48,039 nt of DNA, from contig JARBJD010000455.1 of assembly GCA_033064195.1 (NCBI GenBank), forward strand, positions 1 through 48,039, given 5' to 3'. The stretch comes from Blattamonas nauphoetae (lineage: Eukaryota; Preaxostyla; Oxymonadida). Positions 30,311 through 42,224 of this stretch are shown here, in pieces; the stretch's first letter is position 1, and every line of letters begins with the position of its first letter. The translations under genes were made by a program, and so were the position numbers. Under the pieces are notes generated by a model that ran no database searches, was not told where the DNA came from, and was given only the letters and a program-made list of their open reading frames with translations.

Positions 30311-32764
30311 TTTCCCACTCTTTCCTTCTCTCTCTTTCTCTCTTTCATTCTTTCTTTTTCCTTAGTTACCTCGTTTGTAACTAAGCTTTTCTCACTTTGG
30401 CACTGCTGTTTCTCCACAACCACCAGAGATATTTAGATGATTCTTTTTGCATTCTGATCGTCTCGGAGATCTTTCCATCCGTATCTGGATGATTTTTGAA
30501 CTTTTGTCAGAAAAGTGAATTCTGGACTATGTCAACTTGGTCAAAATGTCAGAAAAGTCTATGTTGTCATCACTGTTTCTCGATATCTACAAGTGATATC
30601 ACGATGAAACTTTCACCATTCGTGCTGTTTTTCATTCTCTTTCGAGCGATGTCTGGGTCAAAATCATCATTTTTCAAAAGTCTAAAGTGACCTATGTCCA
30701 TCTAGTCGATTTTTCACTTTTTCACTTTTTGACTTTTTCAAAATCTCATCCTAGATGCAATTTTCGATGAAAAGTCGATTGGTGAAACTCCCATCTCGAT
30801 ATCTCTACTATTTATGGAGATATGAGTGGAAGAAAGGATAGTACTACCCTGGGTAACTAAGGAATCTCAACTTTGGAGGCTGTTTCTCCATCAATATCGA
30901 AGATATCAACATGATTCTTTTGCATCATGTTTATCTCGAAAAGATCTTTCGAATGATGCAAAATATGTTTTGGCAATTTTCTGAAAAGTCATGTCTGACA
31001 TGGGTCAATTTGTCAAAAAGTGAAAAGTTGACTTTGTGAAGATGATTTCTCGATAACCAGAAGAGATATCGAAATGAAACTTGCACCATTGTTTCTATTT
31101 TCAAATTCTCTTTCGATTGATGTCTGGTCAAAAGTGTTTTCGAAAGTCAAAATCGACGTAGGGTCAACTCGACGATTTTTCACTTTTGACTTTTTCAAAT
31201 TGACACACTAGATGCATTTTCGATGAAAAATCGATTGGTGAAAGTTTCAGATCGATATCTCAAGTATTTATCGAGATATGAAGTGAACAAGTCCTAGTAC
31301 AACCCTGGGTAACTATGAAATTCTCACTTTGAGAAGGTTGTTTCTCAATAACCAGAAGTGATATCGAGATGAAACTTTCACCATTCTGTCTATTTTTCGA
31401 TGCTCTTTCGAATGATATCTGGTCGAAAAGTCGTTTTTCAAAAGTGAGAATTGACCCTGGGTCAACTTGGTGTTTTGACAAAACAGCCTTAGTAAGATAC
31501 GAGGTAACTAAGGAAATGAAAAGAAAAAAAGAAGAAAGAAGAGAGGAAGAAAAAAAGAAGAAGAGTGGAAAGAGTGATTGTTGTTGACCCGCTGTTTACC
31601 CGCGCTTGATTGAATTTCTTCACTTTGACATTCAGAGCACTGAGCAGAAATCACAATGTGTCAACACCGTTTTCCAGCCTTCACATTGCTTTGTTTTAAT
31701 TAAACAGTCGGATTCCCTTGTCCGTTCCAGTTCTAAGTTAATCGTTTATACTCCATTAATCTCGTCTGCAGATCGAGATCTACAATCCGAAACTAACTCG
31801 CTTCGATTAAAAGCGATTCGAGAAAATGCACCCAATTTTGCATCCAATCAAAAGTCTCCTCTTCAATATAGACACACAATCAAGCACACTTACGACACGC
31901 GCTGCCACCCTTAAACAGACTATATCAACTCATCAGCAGACCTGTTGCCAAGCCCGCCAACAAATCAACACAATCCATCTAAATAAGTAACCCGCTTTCA
32001 TCGAACCCGACGGACCGATCCTTAGAGCCAATCCTTTTCCCAAAGTTACGGATCTATTTTGCCGAATTCCCTTACCTACTTTCTTCTATCGACTAGAGGC
32101 TCCTCACCTTGAAGACCTGTTGCGGTTATCAGTACGACCTCGTGTGAAAATCATTCAGTCCCTGTAGTTTCAAGGATCATAAAACACAATCGGACCATTT
32201 TACTTGCTATCAACAATAAATGTCTTCCTCATATAAATAGGGGGGCTCTTCCAACTGATTGGCCACTTCTCCGGTTAACCCGCTTCCATGCCCAATGCTC
32301 ATGCAAATAATATTAACAACGAGCTTTATCAGTCGTTAAGAAGAAAGAAACTCTTCCCGATGTGTTTTCTGATGAGTACAGGCTTCTTTATGTTGCCATT
32401 TTAATTATCCACACGTAAAGGTGAAGGAATATTAACCTTCTTCCCTTTCTGAATATGAATCCTGCTTTTACAAAATCCATTTTATATCACGGTATTTAAC
32501 CGATTCATTAGGGTCGACTAGCCCATATCTCAATTAGATTCATATGGAACCTTTCTTCTCTTCAGTCTTCAAAATTATCCCCATTGAGAGGTTTCTCATT
32601 TGAATATTTGCTACTACCACCAAGATCAGCACTACAGGCTTTTCCACCATGATTCACATCATAGCTTCTAAAACCCGCACGCCCTCCTACACAAAATCAT
32701 CATCATGATTTTGGTCGTGTATAGGTATTGTGCTGAAGCGCCATCCATTTTCAGGGCCAATTCA

Positions 32765-32798
<34 letters not shown>

Positions 32799-34566
32799 AT
32801 ACCGACTTCCATGGCCACCGTCCTGCTGTCTATATGAATTGACACCTTTATGGTATCTTCATGAGCACAAATTCCGGCACCTTAACACAACTTTCGGTTC
32901 ATCCCGCATCGCCAGTTCTGCTTACCAAAATGGCCCACTTTGGAGCTATTGATTCAATTCTTTATTGGATCATCTTTTATCACGCTGTTTACTTAAACAA
33001 CACTTTAAAGGTAGACAATCCATATATCTAATTTAAACCTTCAACAACAATCAACTCATTTCCAGAATAAATCCTAATAATCATACAAACAATTACCCCA
33101 AAGGCATCCATTCATACAATCATCAGTAAAATCAATCCCTTCCCTGAATCAATCATCATTTACAAACGTCTTTTGCCCATTTAGAGTTTGAGAATAGGTT
33201 GAGGGAATTCCTCCCCAAGACCTCTAATCATTCGCTTTACCGGACAAAACTCATTATAACAAGCTCCAGCTATCCTGAAACTTCGGAGGGAACCAGCTAC
33301 TAGACGGTTCGATTAGTCTTTCGCCCCTTAACTCCAAGTCTAAGGAAAGAGTTGCACGTCATTACCCCGACGAGCTTCCACCAGAGTTTCCTCTGGCTTC
33401 ACCCACACTCAAGCAAAGTTCACCGTCTTTCGGGTCCTATCAGATATGCTATAACTCGAACCAATCCTTCCAACCCGAGAGTTGGAAATTAATCTTTAGA
33501 ATCAGTCGGTCGATATTGCCATCATAATCTAGACAGATCATAATTTCATATCTCAACAATCCAAAACGATTGTCTTCACTTTCATTACGCATTATTAGGT
33601 TTAAATTACCCAAATACTCGCATGTCTGATAGACTCCTTGGTCCGTGTTTCAAGACGGGGCAATACAATCCATATCCAACTAAAGTCAATCTTAAAATCT
33701 ATCTTCGAACAGAGCCGTCTAATTGCATTCAACAATATACGATCAATTATTACTTACCAATTGACTAGCCGAAACTAATCAAAGTAAATCATATATCAAC
33801 CACATATCATCAAAATTTCCTTGCAAAGATACTCTCGTTAAGATAAACTTAAACCCCAATCAATAAGGTTCATTTGTGTTCTCCTCCTATGTAGAATATT
33901 CAAATCCGTCTAATTCGAGGCTATAAACAAATCATCCACCCATCGAAATGAATGAACAATTCTACCTTCCTGAATTTGAAATCTTGATTATCAGAAAACA
34001 CGATTGACCGATTTCTATTATATATCTAATTATCAGAAAAACTCTTGAAAATATGTTTAACCTTTTACAGTTATAATTACACATCTTCAAAAATCTTTCC
34101 AACAATCGATATATAACAAATCTTCTCTATAGAGTTGTATCGCTTCCCTTTTGGAAGTTTCAAGCCCTATTTCAACTTTTTCCAAAATACTTTTCATCTT
34201 TCCCTTACGGTACTTGTTCGCTATCGGTCTCTTGCATATATTTAGCCTTGGATGAAGCTTACCACCCAATTAGGGTTGCAATCTCAAACAACCCGACTCG
34301 ACGATTGCAGAGCTTAGCGCATTGTGAAACAAGGCCAAAAACGGGATTTTCACCCTCTATGATAACCCGTTCGAAAGGGTATTTTAGCCTCTATCTTCTT
34401 CACAACACAACCCCACATCTATAAAGCACATCTCTATGCATGCAAAACAGCCCGCATAGATTTTAGCTTTGGGCTTTTCCTACTTCCCTCGCCGGTACTA
34501 TAGGAATCCTAGTTAGTTTCTTTTCCTCCGCTTATTTAGATGCTTCAGTTCAGCGGGTAATCTTTC
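29271..34566 (-). rRNA. 28S rRNA copy 1 (interrupted at both scales)
   Basis: The rRNA-sense strand is minus. The 5' end is near 34,566, preceding the conserved CTGAACTGAAGCATCTAAAT and GCGGAGGAAAAGAAAC segments. The gene runs through conserved domains (for example the CTTAAGGTAGCCAAATGCC block at about 30,272-30,296) to 29,271, where the 14-kb element interrupts it; the 3' remnant is at 15,001-15,244. It also contains the helix-69-proximal insertion at 30,309-31,587. It collinearly matches copy 2 with many one-base indels. This copy is split by the element and lacks the 28S 3' end, so it is unlikely to make functional LSU rRNA unless the element excises. Confidence 0.95.
30309..31587 (-). 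other. repeat-built insertion in 28S, before helix 69 (copy 1)
   Basis: In rRNA sense, it lies between …GGGTAAACAGCGGG and GCGGGAGTAACTATGACTC, one of the most conserved stretches of LSU rRNA. A CCCGC pentamer flanks both sides. Inside are three degenerate modules sharing GATGAAACTTTCACCATT (near 30,603, 31,073, 31,370), ATTTTCGATGAAAAxTCGATT and GGGTAACTA phrases. The plus-strand left end is polypyrimidine and the right end polypurine, with CACTCTTTCC/GGAAAGAGTG, so the ends can pair. No ORF longer than about 100 codons and no clear group I core was seen. Confidence 0.75.
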
Positions 34567-34804
34567 TTAATTTCAGATTGTTTTATATATATAAAGTGAG
34601 TTGTTAAAACAGAAGTATACAAGACAATTAAATATTTATATTTAAATATCAAATTGTTTATATATCATATTTCAACAAACAATATCTCTTAATGATTCAT
34701 ATATCGATATTATTAAAGATGACATATACTCAATATGTTCATCTCATTTCCTTTCTATCCCAAGTAAGGGATAAAAAGATATTTTAATATTTACCAATTC
34801 TGAA
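34567..34804 (-). other. ITS2, copy 1
   Basis: AT-rich spacer between 5.8S and 28S, almost identical to 46,567-46,805 of copy 2. Boundaries approximate. Confidence 0.85.
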
Positions 34805-34953
34805 ATAAGAATGGTCTCTTAACTAAAAGTTAAGACACCGCAGGATGCGTTCAAAACTTTGATGATTCACAGATTCTTGCGATTCACATTAACTATCGCG
34901 CTTTGCTGCGTTCTTCATCGATGCAAGAGCCAAGATATCCACTACCAAAGTTT
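34805..34953 (-). rRNA. 5.8S rRNA, copy 1
   Basis: Contains the conserved GTGGATATCTTGGCTCTTGC, CGATGAAGAACGCAGCAAAG and TGAATCATCAAAGTTTTGAA segments on the minus strand, about 150 nt. Ends set by comparison with general 5.8S architecture. Confidence 0.93.
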
Positions 34954-35072
34954 ATAATTTATCTATATCATTGGCTACACATATAATGTTTATATAGAGG
35001 CACCCTAAAATCTACATCACTACATGTAGACTTTATTTTATTATCATATATTGTTTAATATATTTAAATTTT

Positions 35073-35074
<2 letters not shown>
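34954..35074 (-). other. ITS1, copy 1
   Basis: AT-rich spacer of about 120 nt between 18S and 5.8S. It differs appreciably from the ITS1 of copy 2. Confidence 0.85.
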
Positions 35075-35135
<61 letters not shown>

Positions 35136-35214
35136 AATAAGATTCACTGTTCTTCTAACATAACCGCTGTCACTTGCGCAACTGCAATCACATCATCCGA
35201 ACATTTCATCTGAT

Positions 35215-35264
<50 letters not shown>

Positions 35265-35889
35265 ATCAGCGCAAGCTGATGACTTGCACTTACTAGGTAT
35301 TCCTCGTTCATGATCCAAAATTACAAAGATCAATCCCCAGCACGATTGACATTCAAAGATTAGCCAACCCTTTCGGGCAAGCACAAACTCGTTGAATCAA
35401 TCAGTGTAGCGCGCGTGCGGCCCAGGACATCTAAGGGCATCACAGACCTGTTATTGCCTCAAGCTTCCCTACATGCAACTGTAGTAGTCCCTCTAAGAAG
35501 TTACATCACTTACTAAAAGCGACCAACTTATTTAGCAGGTTGAGGTCTCGTTCGTTATCGGAATTAACCAGACAAATCACTCCACCAACTAAGAACGACC
35601 ATGCACCACCACCCACGGAATCAAGAAAGAGCTTCAAAATCTGTCAATCCTTCCCGTGTCTGGACCTGGTAAGTTTCCCCGTGTTGAGTCAAATTAAGCC
35701 GCAGGCTCCACACCTGGTGGTGCCCTTCCGTCAATTTCTTTAAGTTTCAGACTTGCGACCATACTCCCCAGAACCCAGAGACTTTGATTTCTCTAAAGGT
35801 CCTGACGAGGCCATAAAGCTCCCTCCAATCCCTAGTTGGCATCGTTTATAGTTAAGACTAGGGCGGTTTCTGATCGCCTTCGATCCCCT

Positions 35890-35936
<47 letters not shown>

Positions 35937-36911
35937 CTTAGTTCGTCTTGCATAAATCCAAGAATTTCACCTCTGACAATGCAATACATATGCCCCCAAC
36001 TGTCCCTATTAATCATTACACCTGCTCCATAAACCAACAAAATGGACTTTATCATCTTCCGAAGAAAACAATAAACAAGTGTCCTATTTTATTATTCCAT
36101 GCTAATCTGTTCAGTTGCATAACGCCTGCTTTGAACACTCCAATTTCTTCAAAGTAAAACCTCCGAATCCATAGCCTCACTCAATAAAGCGCAAGACCTG
36201 TCTTCGAAAATATCGGAAAAACACTTCCTGCAAGATGAAACACAATGTATCCCATCACACAGAAATCGACGTTTCCTCCAAAATCCAACTACGAGCTTTT
36301 AACTGCAGCAATTTTAGTATACACTATTAGAGCTGGAATTACCGCGGCTGCTGGCACCAGACTTGCCCTCTAATCGCTGCTCTTGCGGATACTTACACCA
36401 CAACCATTCAAATTGCTGAGATAACCCAGCATTTGTATTTTTGTCACTGCTTCCGAATTATGATTTCGATTGAGCAATTTGCGCACCTGCTGCCTTCCTT
36501 GGAAGTGGTAGCCGTTTCTCAGGCTCCCTCTCCGGAATCGAACCCTGATTCTCCGTTACCCGTCACCACCACGGTAGGCCTCTATCCTACCGTCAAGTTG
36601 ATAGGGCAGAAATTTCAATGACACATCGGATTTTCCGATTCGACCTTTTATCATTTTCACCAAAAAGCCAAGTATCTCTACTTGACATTGGTTTTCGATC
36701 TAATAAATACAACCCTTCCTTTGCAAGGGTTCTTCTGCATGTATTAGCTCTAGAATTACTACGGCTATCCATGTAGCAAATCAACTATCAAACAAATTAT
36801 AACTGATTTAATGAGCCATTCGCAGTTTCACAAGTACAAGTTGTTTATACTGGCACATGCATGGCCGAAATCTTAGAGACAAGCATATGACTACTGGCAG
36901 AATCAACCAGA
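35075..36911 (-). rRNA. 18S rRNA
   Basis: The only complete SSU gene in the window, about 1.84 kb. The 5' end is CTGGTTGATTCTGCCAGTAG (near 36,910). The 3' end is GTAGGTGAACCTGCGGAAGG followed by ATCATTA at 35,075. Internal universals include ACACACCGCCCGTCGCTCCT near 35,230-35,250 and CAGCAGCCGCGGTAATTCC near 36,340-36,355. Transcribed on the minus strand with 5.8S and 28S downstream. Confidence 0.97.
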
Positions 36912-37476
36912 TTCATCAATTTTATACATATTTTAACTAATTTCTTCATAAAATGCATAGGATTCTATATACTCAGCAAAGCTGGGTCCATTAGGAATGG
37001 AGCAAGCTCAACCTTCCACCAGACACTGATATAGTCTATATCCTACACATACATATGCTTCAATTAATTAAAGATACATATAACAAGGCAACTACATATA
37101 CATTTGATATAGTAGAAACAATATTAACCAAATATTCCTTAATCAAAGACCAAGGACTATTGATTTTTATTTTTCCCTAATCAATACAAGGCAACATCCA
37201 ACTATGTGAACGTGATTTGTCAAATTAGTAATAACAACAATATCCGTGAATATCATTATCATTACCATCCAGTGTGAAGTAATACACTGTTAAGATCATC
37301 AATTCTTCAATCAACATTCCTAACAGGATTTCTTCACAATGAACTTTCTCAACAAATACTGAAGATTACCATACTGACCCTATTTAAAGGGTTAATGGCT
37401 TATCACAGTATCTCATCACAGTTCAGGCACTACAATATCCGAAGATATTGAATGCTAATGAGGAAAAGCTACTTTA

Positions 37477-37603
37477 CTAGGCACTAAAGGCGTTCGCGTG
37501 GACGAGCATAGCAACATGCCCACATCTACTAGTCCTTTTCTGCACCTAGGTACCAAAGTCGTTCGCGTGGACGAGCATAGCAACATGCCCACATCTACTA
37601 GTC
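37477..37603. repeat. 58-bp direct duplication in spacer
   Basis: Two copies (37,477-37,534 and 37,546-37,603) share CGTTCGCGTGGACGAGCATA, GCAACATGCCCACATCTACT and AGTC, with a few differences at the start (CTAGGCACTAAAGG versus CTAGGTACCAAAGT). Possibly a spacer promoter or enhancer duplicate. Confidence 0.9.
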
Positions 37604-39569
37604 TTTTACGTACCTTGCCACATCCCATTAACAACGTGCTAGCCTGGACAACAGAGGACTAGACTTTTTCAAAATCGAGTCTTTACACTGTCCAAGAGTT
37701 TTTCCAACTCCCTCCTATAGTATATACCCGAGGTCTCGTGAACTCACCCTATCTAGGCGAATGCACTTTCGTATTAACCAAGAAATGCTCTTGTCATATA
37801 CTTCACTTTTTCACTTTTGACAAAAACTTTTTCAAGATCGACCCCCGCCGCGCGCACCATCCCAACTCACCCAAATCCATCATTTCCGGTCAAATCGACC
37901 TCGATTCGTCGAAAATGAAAAAATATTTTCTGAAAATTTCTCGATCCGGCGCTGTGGGCCGTACAAGGCGTTTTGGGTCTTCCAAAATCCGAAAAATCGT
38001 GTTTTTCGCTCTCCCGCCACGAGTACCCACGAGACCACCCCCAACCCCCACCATAATTCGACCCATCCCCTCGCGTATCCTGCCAAAACCGTCCGTTCCA
38101 GCCTCCTCTGGGTCGTCGTGGGTGGGCGTGCCAAGTTGCGAAAATCGCCTTTTTTCGCGTTTTTCAAGTTCACCCCCACGCGCACATGTCTAGTTAACTT
38201 TCTCACCGTCATCACGACGTGTTCTGAGGATATTTTGAGAAAATAAAGATTTTGCAAAATCGGAAATATTGAATCCGGGGTGGCGTGTTCTTTAAGCCAA
38301 AACCCGACTTTTCGAAAATCCCCATTTTCACAGTGTGCATCCCCATCCCGCGCCCATCACAACCCCGATGGAAATCACGCAAAACGAGGTGATTGCGATG
38401 GGATATGAGCACAATTGGAGAAAAAAAAGTTTTTGAAAATCTCGGGTATATATGGAGATACAGGGTGTGCAGTGTTTCAGAAGGCCAAAGTACCAAAGTT
38501 GGTGGGCCCAGTACTCCACAACGAGAGGGAGTTGGAGTCCCAAATTTAAACAGGGGTAGTTTGGTGATGTGGGGTACCTGTTTGTGTTTTTGGAAAAATC
38601 GAAAACACTTTGGAATAAGTCGAAAAATCGAGTTTGAGCAAAGGCAGTGTAGGCACAGTATGTGAAAAGTCCAAGTATGAGATGCAAAAAGTGGATTTCG
38701 GCGAAAATCAGATTTCAAAAAGTGTGAAAATGGCAAATAGAGATGTTTTTAAGGGGTGCCAATATGGTTTGGGTGGTTTTGGGGTCTGCGTGGGTCGTGG
38801 GGCTCGTTCCAAAAATCGATCATTTTGAATTTCCAACTTGCGAGGGCCCGTGTGGACGGATTGCTTGTTCGATAAGGATTTATTTCTCCAAAAGTTCAAT
38901 GCCACCCAGGGCTACCGACAGCAACAAACGGGGTGTTTGTGCGATGTCTGTGGGGGAGATGTGGGGCGAATACGGCGAAAAAGAGGCAAAAAGAGCGCTT
39001 TTGAAAAATTGTGAAGGCTGCTGCGCGGGCTGGGTGAGGGCTACGGGAGGGGGGAAAGGGGGCATGGTAGAGTTTTGGAAGGGCTTTCGAACAAGTCTGG
39101 AGTGGGGTCTGGGGGGTGGCTGGTTGTGGAGAAAAAGGGAAAATAAATTTTGAAAAATGAGAGAAGTATTTGACAAGACCAATTCTTGGTGGTTTGTACA
39201 GTGCATTTGCCTAGGTAGGGTGGGTTCACTTTTGATTTGGCCCAAACACCCAATTGCACAGTGCGGACGCACAAGATGAACCTCGAAAAAATTGTAGAGG
39301 CACTGGTCCAGGGCTAGGATGAAGGAAAAGGGCAATTTTATTTCTCTGAAATTCCGGGATGGCGAGGTGTGAATGCCACAAGGCGCCATTTTACCCCTTT
39401 TTTACCCCTTTTCTCAATGTTCGCCCTGTGCTAGTTAAATCAAACTCGTGCAAAGCAGCACACCAGCAGAAAACCACCCAAACTCTATTCCTCGATATTT
39501 TCTACACAGACAAAACCAAGTTTGAAGTTCTGACTCCCCCGCGTTGGGGAGCAGTGTGGTCATGAAGGG

Positions 39570-40560
39570 GCAAAAGGAGGATTTTGTCCTTACTGTATAA
39601 ATGTTAAGGAAATCTTAAGGAATTTCCCTATACACTTACACTATACATCAGTGTTTGGCTCCCTTGTATAAATGTGAAGGAATTTCTTAATAAAGTAATT
39701 CCACTGTACACTCATACAGTACTTTAGTGTTTGGCTCCACTGTATGAATGTTAAGGAATTAATATTCACTTAATGTCCCTGTACATTCATACAGTACTTT
39801 AGTATTACTGTCCCAGTGTATAAGTACATAGGCATTACCATGAAGTTAATGTCCCAGTGTACAAATACATAGGCATTTACTAATATATGCCCTTGTACAA
39901 ATACATAGGAGTACATTAATTACTTAGTGTCCCAGTGTATAAATACATTGGAGTGCACTAATATTAATGTCCCAGTGTATAAATACATTGACATTATATT
40001 AATTGCCCTTGTACATCCATACAGTGTTTTACTCTTAATGTCCTTACACAAGAACATATCAAGTAATGACTTAACATTTCATTAAGTCAACACTGCATAC
40101 ACATACAAGTATTTCTTTTGTTAATGTCCTATTGCACAATATGTTAACAAATGGAAAATTGACTTTAACACTGTTACTTACCTTATGCATTCCTTTGTAC
40201 ATTCATACTTAGGAACAACACAAGTAAGCAATATGTTAATGTCCATTGTACCAAATATTTACAAATTGTTTAAGAGAACTATACATAGAGAATATCAATA
40301 TGACTTTAGCACTATTGACTTAATACATTTTGTACTTAGTACTATTGACTTAATACAATTTGTACTTAGTCAAAATACTTAATACATTTTGTACTTAGTA
40401 CAATTGACTTAATACAATTTGTCCTTAGTCAAAATACTTAATACATTTTGTACTTAGTACAATTGACTTAATACATTTTGTACTTAGTCAAAATACTTAG
40501 TCAAATATACTTTGTCAAAATACTTTGTCAAAATACTTAAACACTTGATATTTCTTTAAT
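39570..40560. repeat. AT-rich degenerate tandem repeats in spacer
   Basis: The first part repeats phrases such as GTCCCAGTGTATAAATACAT with AATTAATGT (39,640-40,030). The second (40,300-40,545) is a tighter array of ACTTAATACATTTTGTACTT plus AGTACAATTG/AGTCAAAAT units of about 30 bp. It ends about 60 bp before the 28S 3' terminus, where termination elements often lie. Confidence 0.8.
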
Positions 40561-40604
40561 GTACAATTCATCCACTAAACAAAGAAATATTTTGCATTTC
40601 CTTA

Positions 40605-41174
40605 TATCGATCATAGAAAGTGGGCTAAATCTCAATGGATCGTAACGTAGAGCTACTCTGCCATTTACAATCCCCACTTCATTTTAAGTCGTCTACAAAG
40701 GATCTCCGTCGCATGGATTCTCAAGCAATTATGTCTACCAACCACATCAAACATGCACAGATGCGCTGTCACACACATTCCATACTTGCCTGATGTTGAC
40801 GGCTGGCCTTATCGCTGATCTACATTTCAACTACAATAAGTGCAAAACATGCAGCTCCAAGAAACACACACATAAATGCCCCACGGTTGCCCGCACGAGC
40901 ACTCTGCCTTGCATGCCGCGGATCCACACATCAAACACACTATTATCCATATCAATAACAAATCCATACAAATCTGGTCATTTACCAGACACCATTCTCG
41001 CATTAATCTGGCAAGGATTCTGACTTAGAGGCGTTCAGTCATAATCCCACGCATGGTAGCTTCGTGGCACTGGCCTATCAACCAACCACAAATACCAATT
41101 ATGCGATTCAAGGGTTCCTCTCGTACTAACTTGAATTACCATCACGACAATAATTCATCAGTAGGGTAAAACTA

Positions 41175-41211
<37 letters not shown>

Positions 41212-41254
41212 TGTTAGTGGGTGAACAATCCAACACTTGGCGAATTCTGCTTCG

Positions 41255-41291
<37 letters not shown>

Positions 41292-42186
41292 AACGTCGCT
41301 ATGAACGCTTGGCTGCCACAAGCCAGTTCTCATATTTACCAACTTCAATAATACTATTATCAATCATACACAAGTATGATTTAATAATTATTTTATAATT
41401 GGGATAGGTCGTACCATACACCAAAACACATACATACATGGTCATTTTGGTGCACACCTTACCGACCGTCAAAATCATTTCTTTATAAAATGATTTATTG
41501 ATTATATACATCTCTGTATATATTTCAATAACCAGGTGTGTTGCCACTTACTTCCATAAGTGACTAGCTAAATATTATATATTTAACTGGGACTATCACA
41601 CTATATACATCCTACATTATTACTATATATTCATCCCTGTGGTAACTTTTCTGACACCTCTGGCTTAACACTTGTAAAACTCAAAGGATCGTTAGGCCAC
41701 GCTTTCACGGTTTGTCTTCATACTGAAAAGCAAAATCAAATGAGCTTTTACCCTTCTGTTCTACGTGAGATTTCTGTTCTCACTGAGCTCATCTTAGGAC
41801 ACCTGCGTTGTTGTTTAACAGATGTGCCGCCCCAGCCGAACTCCCCATCAGAAAATGTCTTTGAATGAGATCACGTAGGTACACATAGCCCGAAGACTAC
41901 TATCCCCCAGAGTCGCCATACAATGTAGAACCTAGTCAAGTCGCCCCAACTAGACCCCATCATCATAAATTAAACCAACTCCTTTAACGTTTAGTTCCAG
42001 AATCATAATATGGCCTGAAATGCAATCTGCGTATAATCCGAGGACTACAAACATATCACACCAGTACACCATATAATGCTCCTCAACAATCAAATAAGTA
42101 AAATGATAATAAAAGTAGTGGTATTACACTGTCGAGGTTGCCCTCTCCCACCTATCCTATACCCTCTAAATCATTTCACAGATTCT

Positions 42187-42224
<38 letters not shown>

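Larger units (their letters stand above)
36912..40604 (-). other. rDNA intergenic spacer (3.7 kb)
   Basis: Lies between the 18S 5' end and the 3' end of the next 28S. It holds the external transcribed spacer, a 58-bp direct duplication (37,477-37,603), a C-rich/G-rich middle part (about 37,840-39,570) with homopolymer runs, and an AT-rich degenerate tandem region (39,570-40,560). Open frames of up to 169 residues in the middle part overlap on both strands without recognisable features, and I do not consider them genes. A minus-strand TATATACTATAGGAGGGAG near 37,710-37,728 could be an RNA polymerase I start region (speculative). Confidence 0.7.

Noticed and set aside
30272-31590. R2-type retrotransposon in 28S
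   Set aside because: The insertion lies 15-20 nt away from the R2 site, has no reverse-transcriptase coding, and is repeat-built.
37738-39565. Open frames of 90-174 residues in the rDNA spacer
   Set aside because: They overlap on opposite strands, have biased composition, and show no domain or start context.
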